A stretch of DNA of 64,000 nt from Methanomassiliicoccus sp. Lineage in GTDB: Archaea > Thermoplasmatota > Thermoplasmata > Methanomassiliicoccales > Methanomassiliicoccaceae. Positions 50,037 to 59,591 of this stretch are shown here, piece after piece; the first letter of the stretch is position 1; every line of letters begins with the position of its first letter. A model generated the notes under the pieces. It saw only the letters and a program-made list of their open reading frames with translations, had not been told where the DNA came from and did no database searches. The stretch lies in the NCBI GenBank assembly GCA_033485155.1, contig JAWQJJ010000001.1, positions 496,001 to 560,000 of the forward strand, given 5' to 3'. A program made the position numbers and the translations under genes.

Positions 50037-51569
50037 CTACTGCCCGTATATCATGTCCACCTTGCGGCCCAGGTAGTTGAGGAAGGGCGAGGTGCTGATG
50101 CTCTTCCCCGTCACCACCTTGATCAGGTCGGCGGGGTCGTACATGTTGCCCTTGGCGTGCACGTTGTCGCGGAGCCAGGTCCGCACCGGAGAGAAGTCCC
50201 CGTGCTCAACGGCGGACCTCCAATCGGGGACGTCCCGTTCCATCTTCTCCAGGAACATGCCCCCGTAGATGTTGCCCAAGGCATAGCTGGGGAAGTAGCC
50301 GAAGCTCCCGCCCGCCCAGTGGGTGTCCTGCATGACGCCCTCGGCGTCATCCTCGATCTCTACCCCCAGGTACTTGGCATACTTGTCGTTCCACGCCTGA
50401 GGCAGCTCGTCCACGGTGACCTTGCCAGCGAAGATGTCCTTCTCCAGCTCGAAGCGGATGATGATGTGCAGCCCGTAGGTAACCTCGTCCGCCTCGATCC
50501 TGATCTTCGACCGTTCGGCCACGTTGACCGCCCTGACGAAATCTTCCAAACCTACCCCGGCCAGCGCCTTCCCGGCTACCCTCTTCAGCTTGGGGAGGAT
50601 GTAGGCAAGGAACTCCGGGCTCCGGCCGACCATGTTCTCCACGAACCGGCTCTGTGACTCATGGATGCCGTAGCTGGCCGCACTGCCAATGGGCTGGTAG
50701 ATCCAAGCCGCGGGCATCTGACTCTCATAGAGCGCATGCCCGCACTCGTGGAGGACGCTGAACAGGCTGGACTTGAAGTTATCCTCATAGTAGTGGGTCG
50801 TGACCCGGACGTCGTTGTAGTAACCGTTAGAGAACGGGTGCTCGGTCTCGTCAAGCCGGCCCCAGGCCTCGGGGCCGGTGGTCTGGTAGCCCAGAAAGTC
50901 CATGGCCATCTGGCTAATCTTTCGCTGGGCGTCGATAGATACTCGGTTGAAGAGGAACGATTGGTCCGGTCGATCCCCTGCGTCCACCCGCTGCAGGATC
51001 TTGATGAGGCCGGTGCGCATTCCCCCGAACATCCTGCTGATACGGTCAGCGGTCATACCCGGCTCGTAGAGGTCCAGCATGGCGTCGTAGGGCGTCTTAG
51101 CCCCCTTGGCCTCCATGAGGATCTCGGCGGCCCGTCTCTTCAGTTCGATGTTTTTAGCCAGGTCGTTGCGGAACAGCGCATAGTCCTTGGCCGCCTTGGC
51201 CTTCTTCCACGCCCCCACCGCCAAGATCTGCTGCTTGGACATCTCCGCGACTAGGGCGTCAGGGAGCTTGGACTCCTCGTCGTACATCTTGCGCTGCAGG
51301 TGGACGTTCCTTTTCTGCTCGTCGCTGAGACCGGAGAATCCCTTGTCCTTCTCAATAGCGTCCAGGTGGGTGCCGATCTTGCGGTCGGTGACCATCTTGT
51401 GGGTGGTCAGCCCAATAAAAGAGAGCTGTTCGCTCCTCAGTTCCAGGCCCTTGGCCGGCATCTTGGTCTCCATGTCCCAGTAGATGATGTCCCCGGCGGT
51501 GCGGAGGACGGTCATTTCCTTGTATCTTTCGAGCAGCTGGTCGTAGTGCTTCTGGAGTGGGGAGACCAT
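50037..51569 (-). CDS. M32-family (Taq-type) metallocarboxypeptidase
   Basis: 510 residues, the standard M32 length. The zinc site is HECGH in SVLHECGHALYESQMP with the third ligand in IHESQSRFVENMVGR; DTHWAGGSFGYFPSYALGNIY is another M32 block. It removes C-terminal residues from peptides in the cytoplasm. GAGTTA-T-TAACTC (51596-51608) sits about 30 bases before the start and overlaps the likely TATA box. The neighbours are unrelated, so it appears to be a single-gene unit. Confidence 0.93.
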   Translation of the reverse strand: MVSPLQKHYDQLLERYKEMTVLRTAGDIIYWDMETKMPAKGLELRSEQLSFIGLTTHKMVTDRKIGTHLDAIEKDKGFSGLSDEQKRNVHLQRKMYDEESKLPDALVAEMSKQQILAVGAWKKAKAAKDYALFRNDLAKNIELKRRAAEILMEAKGAKTPYDAMLDLYEPGMTADRISRMFGGMRTGLIKILQRVDAGDRPDQSFLFNRVSIDAQRKISQMAMDFLGYQTTGPEAWGRLDETEHPFSNGYYNDVRVTTHYYEDNFKSSLFSVLHECGHALYESQMPAAWIYQPIGSAASYGIHESQSRFVENMVGRSPEFLAYILPKLKRVAGKALAGVGLEDFVRAVNVAERSKIRIEADEVTYGLHIIIRFELEKDIFAGKVTVDELPQAWNDKYAKYLGVEIEDDAEGVMQDTHWAGGSFGYFPSYALGNIYGGMFLEKMERDVPDWRSAVEHGDFSPVRTWLRDNVHAKGNMYDPADLIKVVTGKSISTSPFLNYLGRKVDMIYGQ

Positions 51570-51595
51570 GTTGATCAGATAGGGGAAGTGTAAGG

Positions 51596-51608
51596 GAGTT
51601 ATTAACTC
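51596..51608 (-). promoter_or_regulatory. Palindromic TATA region of the M32 gene
   Basis: GAGTTA-T-TAACTC is a perfect palindrome around one base; on the minus strand it contains TTAATAAC, about 30 bases before the ATG at 51569. Confidence 0.4.
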
Positions 51609-51732
51609 TAGTTACGATTATCGAAGCAACTGGTATGGTCGGCCGTCGTTGGCTCCGTGGGACAGGGTCGGTCCGAAGATTTGGTAAAGCACATGGAAGA
51701 CGACTTGTAGGCCGACGGACATTTACTGCCGT

Positions 51733-52430
51733 GTGAGCTCCGAGGAGGCATCCTCCGAACATACGTTCCGCGCTACGAACCTCGACATCGTCATCGCCCT
51801 GGTGGCCACCTTCCTGCTGCCGGTGGCCTGTGCCCTCCTTTTTCGATGGACCGGGGCCCTGCTGCCGCTGGCGCTATACTACGGCGTCTTTTGCGTCGGC
51901 ATCGTCAAGTGGCGGAAAGGTTCGCTGCAGTACGTCCGCCCTCGGACCTGGGCCTGGCCGCTCTTCCTCATCCTTCTCGCCGTGCAGCTGGTGGCCCAGA
52001 CCCTCGCCGTGTTGACCATCGTGCCGGGTACGATCCCCTGCCGGGCGTGGCGGTGTCCCTCGCGCTGTGGGTGCCGATCAACGCCCTCTCCGAGCAGCTG
52101 CTGTGGGTGTACATCTTCGAGGCGTTCCAAACCCGATGGAAGAAGGGGGTGGGGAGGGTCGCGGGAACGGTGGTGGGCGTGCTGATGACGATCATATTCG
52201 TCGGCCTCATCCACGCCCTGTTCTGGGGTGAGTTCCTTCCCGGATTTAGGAGTGTTTTCCCACTGTCCCAGATATTCCTCTCCGCCCAGTTCGTGATGAC
52301 CGTGGGGTACCTACTCCTGTTTCAACGCACCAGGTCCATGGTCCCATTGTTCTTACTGCACATCATCGCCGACGCCGCCCTGGTCCTCGGGGCTGCATAC
52401 TCGATCGTCCCAGACCTGTGGACGCTCTAA
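51733..52430 (+). pseudogene. CPBP-like membrane protein interrupted by a frameshift
   Basis: The first frame (GTG 51733) encodes three hydrophobic segments up to VLTIVPG; a second frame then continues YDPLPGVAVSLALWVPINAL to the stop at 52430. The join is at the GGG run 52026-52028: one missing G gives CCG GGG TAC and an uninterrupted protein of about 232 residues, the CPBP size. The EExxxR protease motif is replaced by LSEQLLWVYIFEA, while later His positions remain (GLIHALFW, LLHIIADAA). So it is either a real pseudogene, a sequencing slip in a G run, or a programmed shift. The intact relative is at 600-1256. Confidence 0.6.
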
Positions 52431-52515
52431 GCGATCACCTGGTCGCCGGTCGGCGAACCCCGCGCCGCGGTGGATGACAAGATCGGGCTCGGCGGAGCCG
52501 GCGGCCCTGTCAGGA

Positions 52516-53346
52516 TCAGTTCCTTTCCTTCACGCCTTCCGACCGCACCTGGCCGACCATCTCTTCCATGGGATGCTTGGCCAGGAAGTCCAGCACCAGG
52601 GGAGCATATCCAGATGGCGGGAGGAAGTGCCCCGCGCTGGCGATTACGTTGAACTCGGCGTTCGATATCCCGGCGGCCAGTCTCTCGCCGAAGCCGATGG
52701 GGACCATGATGTCCTCGTCCCCATGGACGACCAGGGTGGGCATGGTGATGAGGTGGAGCCGCTCCCGGCTGTCGAACCCGTCTAGGGCCCTTTTTTGCCG
52801 GTCCAGGCCGTTGAGGACGCTGATGTCGCATCCCTCTCCGAGCTCGCACACCGAGACCTTGCCCCGGAAGAACGCCTCGGTCGAGCACCAGGTCTGCATC
52901 ATCGTCTGGAAAGTATCCATGCTGGCACCCTCCCGCACAGCGTGGATCATGGCGTCGATGGCGAACCGGGCACGGTTCGGCTCGTAGGTGTAGGTGGACA
53001 TCAGGATGAGATTGGCGACCTTCTCCGGGTGGCGAAAGACCAGCTCCTGGGCCACGTTCCCGCCCATGGACCAGCCCAGGATGTGCGCCCGCTCGATGCC
53101 CAGCGCGTCCAGGAGGCCGGCGACGTCGTCAGCCATCTGGGCCATTGTGAACGGTGTCCCAGGGTCCTCGGTGTGCCCGCTGCCCCGGTTATCGAAGACG
53201 ATGACCCGATAGGACTTGCTGAGCAGAGGTATCGCTTTCTTCCAGTTGTACAGGTCCCCGTAGAAACCGGTTATGAGGAGGAGGGGTTCCCCCTCCCCGC
53301 TCTCGTGGTAGTGGATGACGGCGTCTCCAACCTTGATCTTAGGCAT
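52516..53346 (-). CDS. Alpha/beta hydrolase
   Basis: 276 residues with the full hydrolase fold: LLLITGFYG oxyanion loop, nucleophile GWSMGG (Ser93), acid in VVHGDEDIMVP and His in SAGHFLPP. This matches the esterase/3-oxoadipate enol-lactonase-like group. It lies 45 bases downstream of the acyl-CoA synthetase on the same strand, so a role in thioester or ester turnover with it is reasonable. The substrate is not known. Confidence 0.82.
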   Translation of the reverse strand: MPKIKVGDAVIHYHESGEGEPLLLITGFYGDLYNWKKAIPLLSKSYRVIVFDNRGSGHTEDPGTPFTMAQMADDVAGLLDALGIERAHILGWSMGGNVAQELVFRHPEKVANLILMSTYTYEPNRARFAIDAMIHAVREGASMDTFQTMMQTWCSTEAFFRGKVSVCELGEGCDISVLNGLDRQKRALDGFDSRERLHLITMPTLVVHGDEDIMVPIGFGERLAAGISNAEFNVIASAGHFLPPSGYAPLVLDFLAKHPMEEMVGQVRSEGVKERN

Positions 53347-53391
53347 CCGACCGCACCGATTCGCGAGGTACTATTTACTGCTTTTTTCGGC

Positions 53392-55044
53392 TCACGCCTC
53401 AGGCCACCGCTTATGGGCGTCCTCCCTCAGCTTGTACTTCATGATCTTCCCGGAGGCCGTCAGGGGAAACTCATTGACGAAGGCCACGTACTTGGGGGTC
53501 TTGTACCACGCGATCTTGCCCCGGCAGAAGTCCTGGACATCCTCGGAGGTCATCTGAATGCCCTTCTTCAGGATGATGAACGCGCCGACCTGCTCCCCGT
53601 ATTTCTGGCTTGGGACGCCGACCACCTGCACGTCCTGGATGCCGTCCATGTGGTGGATAAAGTCCTCGACCTCCTTGGGGTAGACGTTCTCCCCGCCGCG
53701 AATGATCATGTCCTTGAGCCGCCCGGTGATAGACAGATAGCCCAGGGCGTCGACCTTCCCGATGTCGCCGGAGTGCAGCCAGCCATCCTTATCAATGGCC
53801 TTGGCGGTCTCCTCAGGCATGTTGTAGTAACCCTTCATCACATTGTAGCCGCGGCAGCACACCTCGCCGTGCTCCTCGACCGCGCACTCGAGGCCGGTAT
53901 CGGGGTTGAACAGCCTCATCTCCACCCCCGGCAGAACGCGGCCCACGGTGGCGCATTTCTTCTCGATGGACGGCTCGTCGAAGCGGGTCTGGGTCATCCC
54001 CGGCGACGACTCGGTAAGGCCGAACACGATGGTGATCTCGCGCATGTTCATGTGCTCCACGACCTCATGCATGCTCTTCACCGGGCAGGGCGATCCGGCC
54101 ATAATTCCGGTACGCAGGGTGGAGAAATCGAACTTGCTGAACAGAGGGTGCTCGAGGACGGCGATGAACATCGTCGGCACGCCGTACAGCGCGGTGCACC
54201 TCTCCTTCTCCACGGCCATCATCACATTCACCGGATCATATTTCTCCAGGATGACCAGGCATGCCCCGGAGTTTAGCGAAGCCATCACCCCCAGCACGCA
54301 GCCGAAGCAGTGGAACAGGGGCACCGGCAGACAAATGCGGTCCTCGCAGGTGTAGTTCATGTTGGCCGCGATCCAATATCCGTTGTTGCCGATATTGTGG
54401 TGGGTGAGCATGACCCCTTTGGGGAAGCCGGTGGTGCCCGATGTGTACTGCATGTTGACGACATCGTAGCAGGATAGGGCGGCCTGCCTCTCCTTGTACT
54501 CGCCATCGGAGGTCTCCACGCTCATGGCCATGACCTCATTCATCGAGTACATGCCCCGGTGCTTCTCCGGCCCCAGGAACAACACCCGCTTCAGGTGCGG
54601 AAACCTCTCCGAGTGCAGCTTGTCCCGCGGCTGGGTCTTCAGCTCGGGGACGAGCTCGTAGATGGTGGCGACGTAGTCGGTATCTCGGTAGCCGTCGATG
54701 ACGAAGATGTTCTCCGTCTCCGACTGCGTGAGCACGTACTCGATCTCCGAGATTTTGTAGTTGATATTGATGGTGAGCAGGATGGCGCCGATGCGCGCGG
54801 TGGCATACTGTAAGGTCACCCAGTGCGGGACGTTGGTCGCCCACACCGCCACCTTTTCCCCTTTCTTGACGCCCAGCGCCATCAGGCCTTTGGCCACCCG
54901 GTCGATGGTATCGGAGAACTCCCGCCAGGTCTCGCGGTAGTCGCGGTCCGCATACACTATGGCCTCGTTGTCCGGGCACTTCGCCACGGTCTCGTCCAGC
55001 AGCTGGCCCAGGGTGACCTCTCTGGTTATCTCGGCCCTTACCAT
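53392..55044 (-). CDS. Fatty acyl-CoA synthetase-like AMP-binding protein
   Basis: 550 residues, full-length ANL enzyme: YTSGTTGFPKGVMLTH (P-loop), IVFGLTESSPGMTQ, GWLHSGDIGKVDALGYLSIT, and the final catalytic Lys in LTASGKIMKYKLRE. It resembles medium-chain or long-chain acyl-CoA synthetases of the FadD/AcsM type. A methanogen lacks beta-oxidation, so it may recycle acids for lipid or protein modification or use acetate-like acids. It starts 9 bases after the XRE-cupin gene, a pairing widespread in bacteria and archaea in which the regulator controls the synthetase. Confidence 0.85.
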   Translation of the reverse strand: MVRAEITREVTLGQLLDETVAKCPDNEAIVYADRDYRETWREFSDTIDRVAKGLMALGVKKGEKVAVWATNVPHWVTLQYATARIGAILLTININYKISEIEYVLTQSETENIFVIDGYRDTDYVATIYELVPELKTQPRDKLHSERFPHLKRVLFLGPEKHRGMYSMNEVMAMSVETSDGEYKERQAALSCYDVVNMQYTSGTTGFPKGVMLTHHNIGNNGYWIAANMNYTCEDRICLPVPLFHCFGCVLGVMASLNSGACLVILEKYDPVNVMMAVEKERCTALYGVPTMFIAVLEHPLFSKFDFSTLRTGIMAGSPCPVKSMHEVVEHMNMREITIVFGLTESSPGMTQTRFDEPSIEKKCATVGRVLPGVEMRLFNPDTGLECAVEEHGEVCCRGYNVMKGYYNMPEETAKAIDKDGWLHSGDIGKVDALGYLSITGRLKDMIIRGGENVYPKEVEDFIHHMDGIQDVQVVGVPSQKYGEQVGAFIILKKGIQMTSEDVQDFCRGKIAWYKTPKYVAFVNEFPLTASGKIMKYKLREDAHKRWPEA

Positions 55045-55053
55045 GTCAAGGCC

Positions 55054-55617
55054 TCAGAAGGGAGTATAGATGACCGCGTAGATGGCGGCCTTGGCGTTCC
55101 CAGCCGCCCGGACATCGTGCGGCACCACCGAGTTGTAGTACATGGAGTCTCCGGCCTTCAGCCGGTACATCTCCTTCCCGTAGGTGAGCTCGATCTCCCC
55201 GCTCACCACGATGATGAACTCCTCCCCCTCGTGAGAGGACAGTGAGCTTTCGCTGGTCGGTTCGATCTCGATGTACATGGGCTCCATGTGGCGGTCTGTC
55301 TTTCCCTTGCCCAGCGGGTAGTAGTGGTAGTTGCCTGGACCCGCCCCGTGGTGGGGAGTGGTGGCTTCCTTCCTCCCCGCGGCGCGGACGATGAGGGGAT
55401 CGGGAATGAACTGGTCGTCCATGAACGTTCCCAGTCGCTGGCCCAGGGCCCGGGACAGCTTGACCAGTACGCCGATGGCCGGGTACACGGTCCCGTTCTC
55501 GATGTTGTTTACCAGGGCGGCGTCGATCCCTGCGTTCTTGGCCAGGTCCTCAACGGAGAGTCCAAGGCGCTCGCGGTAGGTCTTGAGGCGGTTTCCTAGT
55601 TTTTCAGAAGCTGACAT
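55054..55617 (-). CDS. XRE-cupin transcriptional regulator
   Basis: 187 residues from MSASEKLGNRLKTYRERLGL; GGAGG precedes the ATG by 5 bases and decides this start over the 55719 reading. The XRE helix-turn-helix spans about 8-65 (LSVEDLAKNAGIDAALVNNI), and a cupin domain ends the protein (SSHEGEEFIIVVSGEIELTY, LKAGDSMYYNSVVPHDVRA). The cupin likely binds an acyl-CoA or small acid and controls the acyl-CoA synthetase 9 bases downstream. Confidence 0.88.
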   Translation of the reverse strand: MSASEKLGNRLKTYRERLGLSVEDLAKNAGIDAALVNNIENGTVYPAIGVLVKLSRALGQRLGTFMDDQFIPDPLIVRAAGRKEATTPHHGAGPGNYHYYPLGKGKTDRHMEPMYIEIEPTSESSLSSHEGEEFIIVVSGEIELTYGKEMYRLKAGDSMYYNSVVPHDVRAAGNAKAAIYAVIYTPF

Positions 55618-55768
55618 GCTATCCTCCGGGTGCTGGTCGTTCCAGGACGACACGGTCGCTCGGGACCATGGCCGCTGGTCTCCGGGCAAATCTCCAAATC
55701 GGCTAATATACCTTGTCACCGCTCGTCTAAAGGGTCGCCACTCGTCCCTGCCAGGTGCGTCCGCGTGC

Positions 55769-57169
55769 CTAGGCTAGGTGCTCCCTGGCCCAGGCCCTGG
55801 CAGCCGCATACACCTTGCGGTTGCGCTCCACCAGCGCGGGCTTTTCGGCAAAGCTGTCGTCCAGTGCCGCGAGGACGGAGGCCTCCGGCACTCCCAGGAG
55901 GTCGAGCTCCGCTAGCGCCCCCAGGAACGCGGTGTTCGCCGCCTTCGGCGTGCCCGCCTCCTCGGCGATCTGCATGGCCGGGAAGGGCCTGACCGTGACC
56001 CCGGGAGGTGATGCTGGCCGGAGGGGGATCGACTCCTCGAACAGCACCGAGCCACCCTTGGCCACCGTGGGCAGGAACTTCTCCAGGGACGGCTGGTTCA
56101 TCGCCACCAGGACGTCGGGGGCGTCCACCGCCGGCGACCCGATCTCTTTGCCCCCCATCACCACCGAGGCGGAGGCTGCGCCGCCCCTCTGCTCCGGCCC
56201 GTAGCTGGGGAACCAAGAGACATATCGTCCAGCCTTCCCCGCCGCCTCGGCGACCACGAGGCCGAGGCTGAGCACGCCCTGCCCGCCGAACCCAGAGAAC
56301 TTGAAGTGGCGCTCCTTGAAGGCGGGATCGGGTCTGGGATCCATGCCCCCCTCGGAGCCGTGAACCAGGGTGAGGAGGTCCTTGACCTCTATCTCCGACG
56401 CTTTCAACGATTCTTCCGCGCTGCGGTCGCGGAAGCAGCCCAGGGGAAAGGTCTTTTCCATCTCCTGGGTCACGAAGTCCGCTGCCTTGAGGGCATCCAT
56501 CCTCCAATTGGTGGGGCAGGGAGACAGGACCTCGACGAACGCGTACCCCTTGCCGTCCCGCTGAATTTCCAGGGCCTTGCGGACCGCCCTCTTGGCCTGC
56601 ATGATACGCTTGGTGTCCGCCACCGACACTCTCTCGATGTACACCGGAGCCTCGAGCTGGGCAAAGATCTCGCACACCCGCAGAGGATACCCGCTCTTCA
56701 CCACGTCCCGGCCGAACGGCGAGGTGGTGGTCTTCTGTCCGGGCAGAGTGGTGGGGGCCATCTGCCCGCCGGTCATGGCGTACAGTGAGTTGTTGATGAA
56801 GAAGCAGGCGAAATGATCTCCGCGGTTCGCTGCCTGGAAGGCGTTGTTGAACCCGATGGCACCGAGGTCGCCGTCACCCTGGTAGGCGATGACGACCTTG
56901 TCCGGAAGCACCCGCGAAAGTCCGGTGGCGACCGCCGAGGCCCGCCCGTGCGGCGCGGCCACGTTGCCGCAGTCGAAGTAATAGTAGCAGAACGCCGCGC
57001 ACCCCACCGGGGACACGAACACCGTGCGGTCCTGCAGCCCGAGGTCGGCCATGGCCTCCCCGATGAGCTTGTGGACGATGCCGTGTCCGCAGCCGGCGCA
57101 GAACGTCGTGGTCCGGCTGCCGTCCTTGCGGTCGAAGGTCTCGTAGAATCCCGTTGCTCGCTTGATCAT
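55769..57169 (-). CDS. vorA: 2-oxoisovalerate:ferredoxin oxidoreductase, fused beta-gamma subunit
   Basis: 466 residues. The N-terminal half is the TPP-binding beta part: CAGCGHG (Fe-S cysteines 24 and 27), then VIAYQGDGDLGAIGFNNAF as the TPP/Mg motif. The C-terminal half, from about residue 288 (FKFSGFGGQGVLSLGLVVAE), is the gamma part with PSYGPEQRGG. Methanothermobacter VorA has this same fusion. The enzyme converts branched-chain 2-oxo acids to acyl-CoA with ferredoxin reduction, or works in reverse for amino acid synthesis. Third gene of the operon; ATGA overlap with vorB. Confidence 0.88.
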   Translation of the reverse strand: MIKRATGFYETFDRKDGSRTTTFCAGCGHGIVHKLIGEAMADLGLQDRTVFVSPVGCAAFCYYYFDCGNVAAPHGRASAVATGLSRVLPDKVVIAYQGDGDLGAIGFNNAFQAANRGDHFACFFINNSLYAMTGGQMAPTTLPGQKTTTSPFGRDVVKSGYPLRVCEIFAQLEAPVYIERVSVADTKRIMQAKRAVRKALEIQRDGKGYAFVEVLSPCPTNWRMDALKAADFVTQEMEKTFPLGCFRDRSAEESLKASEIEVKDLLTLVHGSEGGMDPRPDPAFKERHFKFSGFGGQGVLSLGLVVAEAAGKAGRYVSWFPSYGPEQRGGAASASVVMGGKEIGSPAVDAPDVLVAMNQPSLEKFLPTVAKGGSVLFEESIPLRPASPPGVTVRPFPAMQIAEEAGTPKAANTAFLGALAELDLLGVPEASVLAALDDSFAEKPALVERNRKVYAAARAWAREHLA

Positions 57170-58221
57170 CGTTTCGCCTCCATCATGCTGCGGGCAGCGA
57201 TGAGCACGTCCTCCACCTTGACCATGTTCCCACCCATGCGGTTGACCAGGCGGATGTCCGACCTACTGCACCGGTCAAGGTGCAGGAGCACGTCATCGCG
57301 ATACTGCCCGTTGCTCATCTCCACCACCAGCACCTTGCGGTCCTGGACCGCCTTATTCATCTGCCGGGTGGGGAAGGGCGAGAGGGTGATCGGACGGAAG
57401 AGGCCTGCCTTCACGCCATCGGCACGGAGCCGGTCCACGGCGGTGCGAGCGATGCGGGCCGAGGAGCCGTAGCCGGTCAGGATGATGTCCGCATCCTCGG
57501 TGCGGTAGCTCTCTGAGGCGGCCTCGGCCTTCATGCGCTCGTACTTCTCCTGGAGGATCTGGTTGTGAACCTCGTGGCGGTCCGGCTCAAGGTAGATGGA
57601 GGTAATGAGGTTGTTCCTCGTTTCCGGGTCCCCCCGCACCGCCCAGGCGGAAGCGTCCGGGGACTCGACGATCGCGTTCGGCAGCTGGAGAGACTCCATC
57701 ATCTGGCCGAGCACGGCGTCAGCGAGCACGATCACCGGGCTGCGGTACTTGAACGCCAGGCCAAAGGCCTTGGTTGTAAGGTCGCACATCTCCTGTACCG
57801 ATCCGGGGGCGAGGACAAGGCACTTATAGTTACCATGCCCGCCCCCCTTGACCGCTTGGTTGTAATCGCCCTGCTCCGGGCCGATATTGCCCAGTCCTGG
57901 CCCCGTGCGCATGACATTAATGATGACCGCCGGGAGCTGGGCCCCCGCCAGGTAGGAGATGCCCTCCTGCATCAGGCTGATCCCCGGCCCGGAGGACGCG
58001 GTCATCGCCAGCTTCCCGGCGCTGGCCGCCCCGTAGATCATGTTGATGGACCCCGTCTCGCACTCCGCCTGCAGAAACTCCTTGCCCATCTGGGGAAAGA
58101 GCTCCGCCGCCCCGTGGGCGATCTCGCTCGCCGGGGTTATAGGGTATCCGAAGTAGACGTCGCAGCCGGCATACAGTGCCCCGATGACCACCGCCTCGTT
58201 GCCCTTTACGAACTTTCTCAT
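57166..58221 (-). CDS. vorB: 2-oxoisovalerate:ferredoxin oxidoreductase, alpha subunit
   Basis: 351 residues from [20 protein letters not shown], the size of VorB (about 352). [20 protein letters not shown] and [20 protein letters not shown] are the alpha-subunit motifs, with [20 protein letters not shown] following. It binds the substrate side of the TPP centre. It overlaps vorC by 4 bases before and vorA by 4 bases after, so all three are translated as one unit. Specificity for 2-oxoisovalerate rather than 2-oxoglutarate is taken from gene order and subunit fusion. Confidence 0.88.
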   Translation of the reverse strand: MRKFVKGNEAVVIGALYAGCDVYFGYPITPASEIAHGAAELFPQMGKEFLQAECETGSINMIYGAASAGKLAMTASSGPGISLMQEGISYLAGAQLPAVIINVMRTGPGLGNIGPEQGDYNQAVKGGGHGNYKCLVLAPGSVQEMCDLTTKAFGLAFKYRSPVIVLADAVLGQMMESLQLPNAIVESPDASAWAVRGDPETRNNLITSIYLEPDRHEVHNQILQEKYERMKAEAASESYRTEDADIILTGYGSSARIARTAVDRLRADGVKAGLFRPITLSPFPTRQMNKAVQDRKVLVVEMSNGQYRDDVLLHLDRCSRSDIRLVNRMGGNMVKVEDVLIAARSMMEAKR

Positions 58222-58460
58222 CGCCGCTCCCCCTTGTCCGCGGTGTGGACCTCGATCGCGTAGATCTCCGGACAGTTGTAGAAGCAGATCGCACAGCCGG
58301 TGCAACCCTCGCCCGCGTACTCGACGGGCACGAAGCCTCTGCGGTTCACGTGCTGAGCCTTTCGGAGGACCTTCTTGGGGCAGGCGGCGATGCAGCGTCC
58401 ACACCCCTTACATTCGTCCTCGATGATGACCGGTCTGGGGACCTCGACGTCGGCGGCCAT
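58218..58460 (-). CDS. vorC: 2-oxoisovalerate:ferredoxin oxidoreductase, delta (ferredoxin) subunit
   Basis: 80 residues with two 4Fe-4S motifs, [12 protein letters not shown] and [12 protein letters not shown], the delta subunit that leads electrons to free ferredoxin. It is the first gene of vorCBA. On the minus strand GATTTAAGTAC (about 58488-58498) lies about 33 bases before the ATG and is a good TATA candidate. Overlap with vorB is 4 bases (ATGA). Confidence 0.92.
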   Translation of the reverse strand: MAADVEVPRPVIIEDECKGCGRCIAACPKKVLRKAQHVNRRGFVPVEYAGEGCTGCAICFYNCPEIYAIEVHTADKGERR

Positions 58461-58562
58461 GTTCTCCGCCCGGAAAAAGGTCCAGCGTACTTAAATCCTC
58501 GGACAGGTGCCGCCAGACGGCGAAAGGAATAGTAACCCGGGGAACGATTAAGATATGATATC
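58461..58562. promoter_or_regulatory. Divergent promoter region, vorCBA and flavin reductase-like gene
   Basis: About 100 bases with a TATA-like element for vorC at 58488-58498 (minus strand) and AT-rich GATTAAGATATGATATC just before the plus-strand start at 58563. Confidence 0.45.
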
Positions 58563-59135
58563 ATGACCAAGACCGCTCGCGGGAAGGGGATGCCCCCCGT
58601 CGCTCTGCCCATCTGCCTGTTGGGAGCTAACGTCGGTGGACGACCGAACTACTGTACTATCGCTTGGTTCACCATGATGGACGATGAGCCGCCGACCATC
58701 GGGCTGGTGACTGGCAAGGACCGGAAAACGAAGGACGGCATAATCGAGAACCGTACCTTCAGCGTCAGCCTGCCCAGCGCAGACATGGCCGTTCCGGTGG
58801 ACTACGTCGGCATCACCTCCGGCAGGGAGCAGGACAAATCGAGAGTGTTCCGCTCGTTCTACGGGAAGCTGAAGACCGCTCCGATGGTGGAGGAATGCCC
58901 CTTGACGATGGAGTGCGAGCTGAAGCGGATAGTCGACCTGGAGGGAACGGACCTGATCATCGGCGAGATCGTCGAGGTCTACGCCGACGATGGAGTGTAC
59001 CACGGCCAGGAACCGGACCCCATAGTCCTGGATCCCCTGATGTACCTGTCATCGGCCGCCGCCTATCACCGGCTGGGGGCAAGGGTGGCGGACGCGTTCA
59101 AGGTCGGGAAAACGTACTTGAAGGAAAAGTCATAG
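58563..59135 (+). CDS. Flavin reductase-like FMN-binding protein
   Basis: 190 residues of the flavin reductase split-barrel family, seen in PICLLGANVGGRPNYCTIAW, IGLVTGKDRKTKDGIIENRT, FSVSLPSADMAVPVDYVG and the late HGQEPDPIVLDPLMYL. In anaerobes this family (with flavoredoxin as the model) moves electrons between flavin and Fe-S partners and is often oxygen- or sulfur-related. It is divergent from vorCBA. A PNPOx-like relative at 45294-45704 is shorter and not closely similar. Confidence 0.8.
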   Translation: MTKTARGKGMPPVALPICLLGANVGGRPNYCTIAWFTMMDDEPPTIGLVTGKDRKTKDGIIENRTFSVSLPSADMAVPVDYVGITSGREQDKSRVFRSFYGKLKTAPMVEECPLTMECELKRIVDLEGTDLIIGEIVEVYADDGVYHGQEPDPIVLDPLMYLSSAAAYHRLGARVADAFKVGKTYLKEKS

Positions 59136-59194
59136 GGTGCGCTCCCCGGAATAATGTAATAGAGGGGCCGGGGGCTCACCGGCAAAGACAATGC

Positions 59195-59413
59195 TTACAG
59201 GCTGGTCTTGACCAGGTAGTAGGACACGGCATTGTTGTTCTTGTGCTTCTTGGCCACTCCCATCTTCTCCAATTCCGCCAACGCGTTCATGCACTGGGCC
59301 TTGGGCAGCTTGGACATGGAGGTCACCTTCTCGGCGCTGACGGCCTTGTCCTCGGAGACGATGCCCCCGTTCTTCATGGAATTGAATAGTTTCTCAACTT
59401 GAGGCGTTACCAT
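59195..59413 (-). CDS. Small winged-helix DNA-binding protein (72 aa)
   Basis: 72 residues from MVTPQVEKLFNSMKNGGIVS. The order helix, KAVSAEKVTSMSKLPKAQCM helix-turn-helix, NALAELEKMGVAKKHKNNNA wing and VSYYLVKTSL fits a minimal winged helix. Such small proteins are abundant in Thermoplasmatota. The ATG follows an AT-rich region (59414-59480) that could be its promoter. A longer reading from 59548 passes through AT-rich non-coding-like sequence. Target unknown. Confidence 0.65.
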   Translation of the reverse strand: MVTPQVEKLFNSMKNGGIVSEDKAVSAEKVTSMSKLPKAQCMNALAELEKMGVAKKHKNNNAVSYYLVKTSL

Positions 59414-59591
59414 AAAACCGGGGAATGAAAGGGCCACTAAATACATTTCGGTCTGCCGATAAAATTTTAAAAATCTGATAATGCATGAACGGAATGAGCG
59501 TCCAGCGTCAGTGCGGGGAAGATGCGTCCTGGAGTTCGCCCGGAGCACCTGTTAAATAGCCCGTAACGCCAAATCGAAGTGAGGAGTACGC

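Noticed and set aside
52795-54276. 493-residue open frame on the plus strand
   Set aside because: It lies opposite the well-supported alpha/beta hydrolase and acyl-CoA synthetase genes, is rich in His/Pro/Arg and has no recognisable motif; it is an antisense artefact of GC-rich codons.
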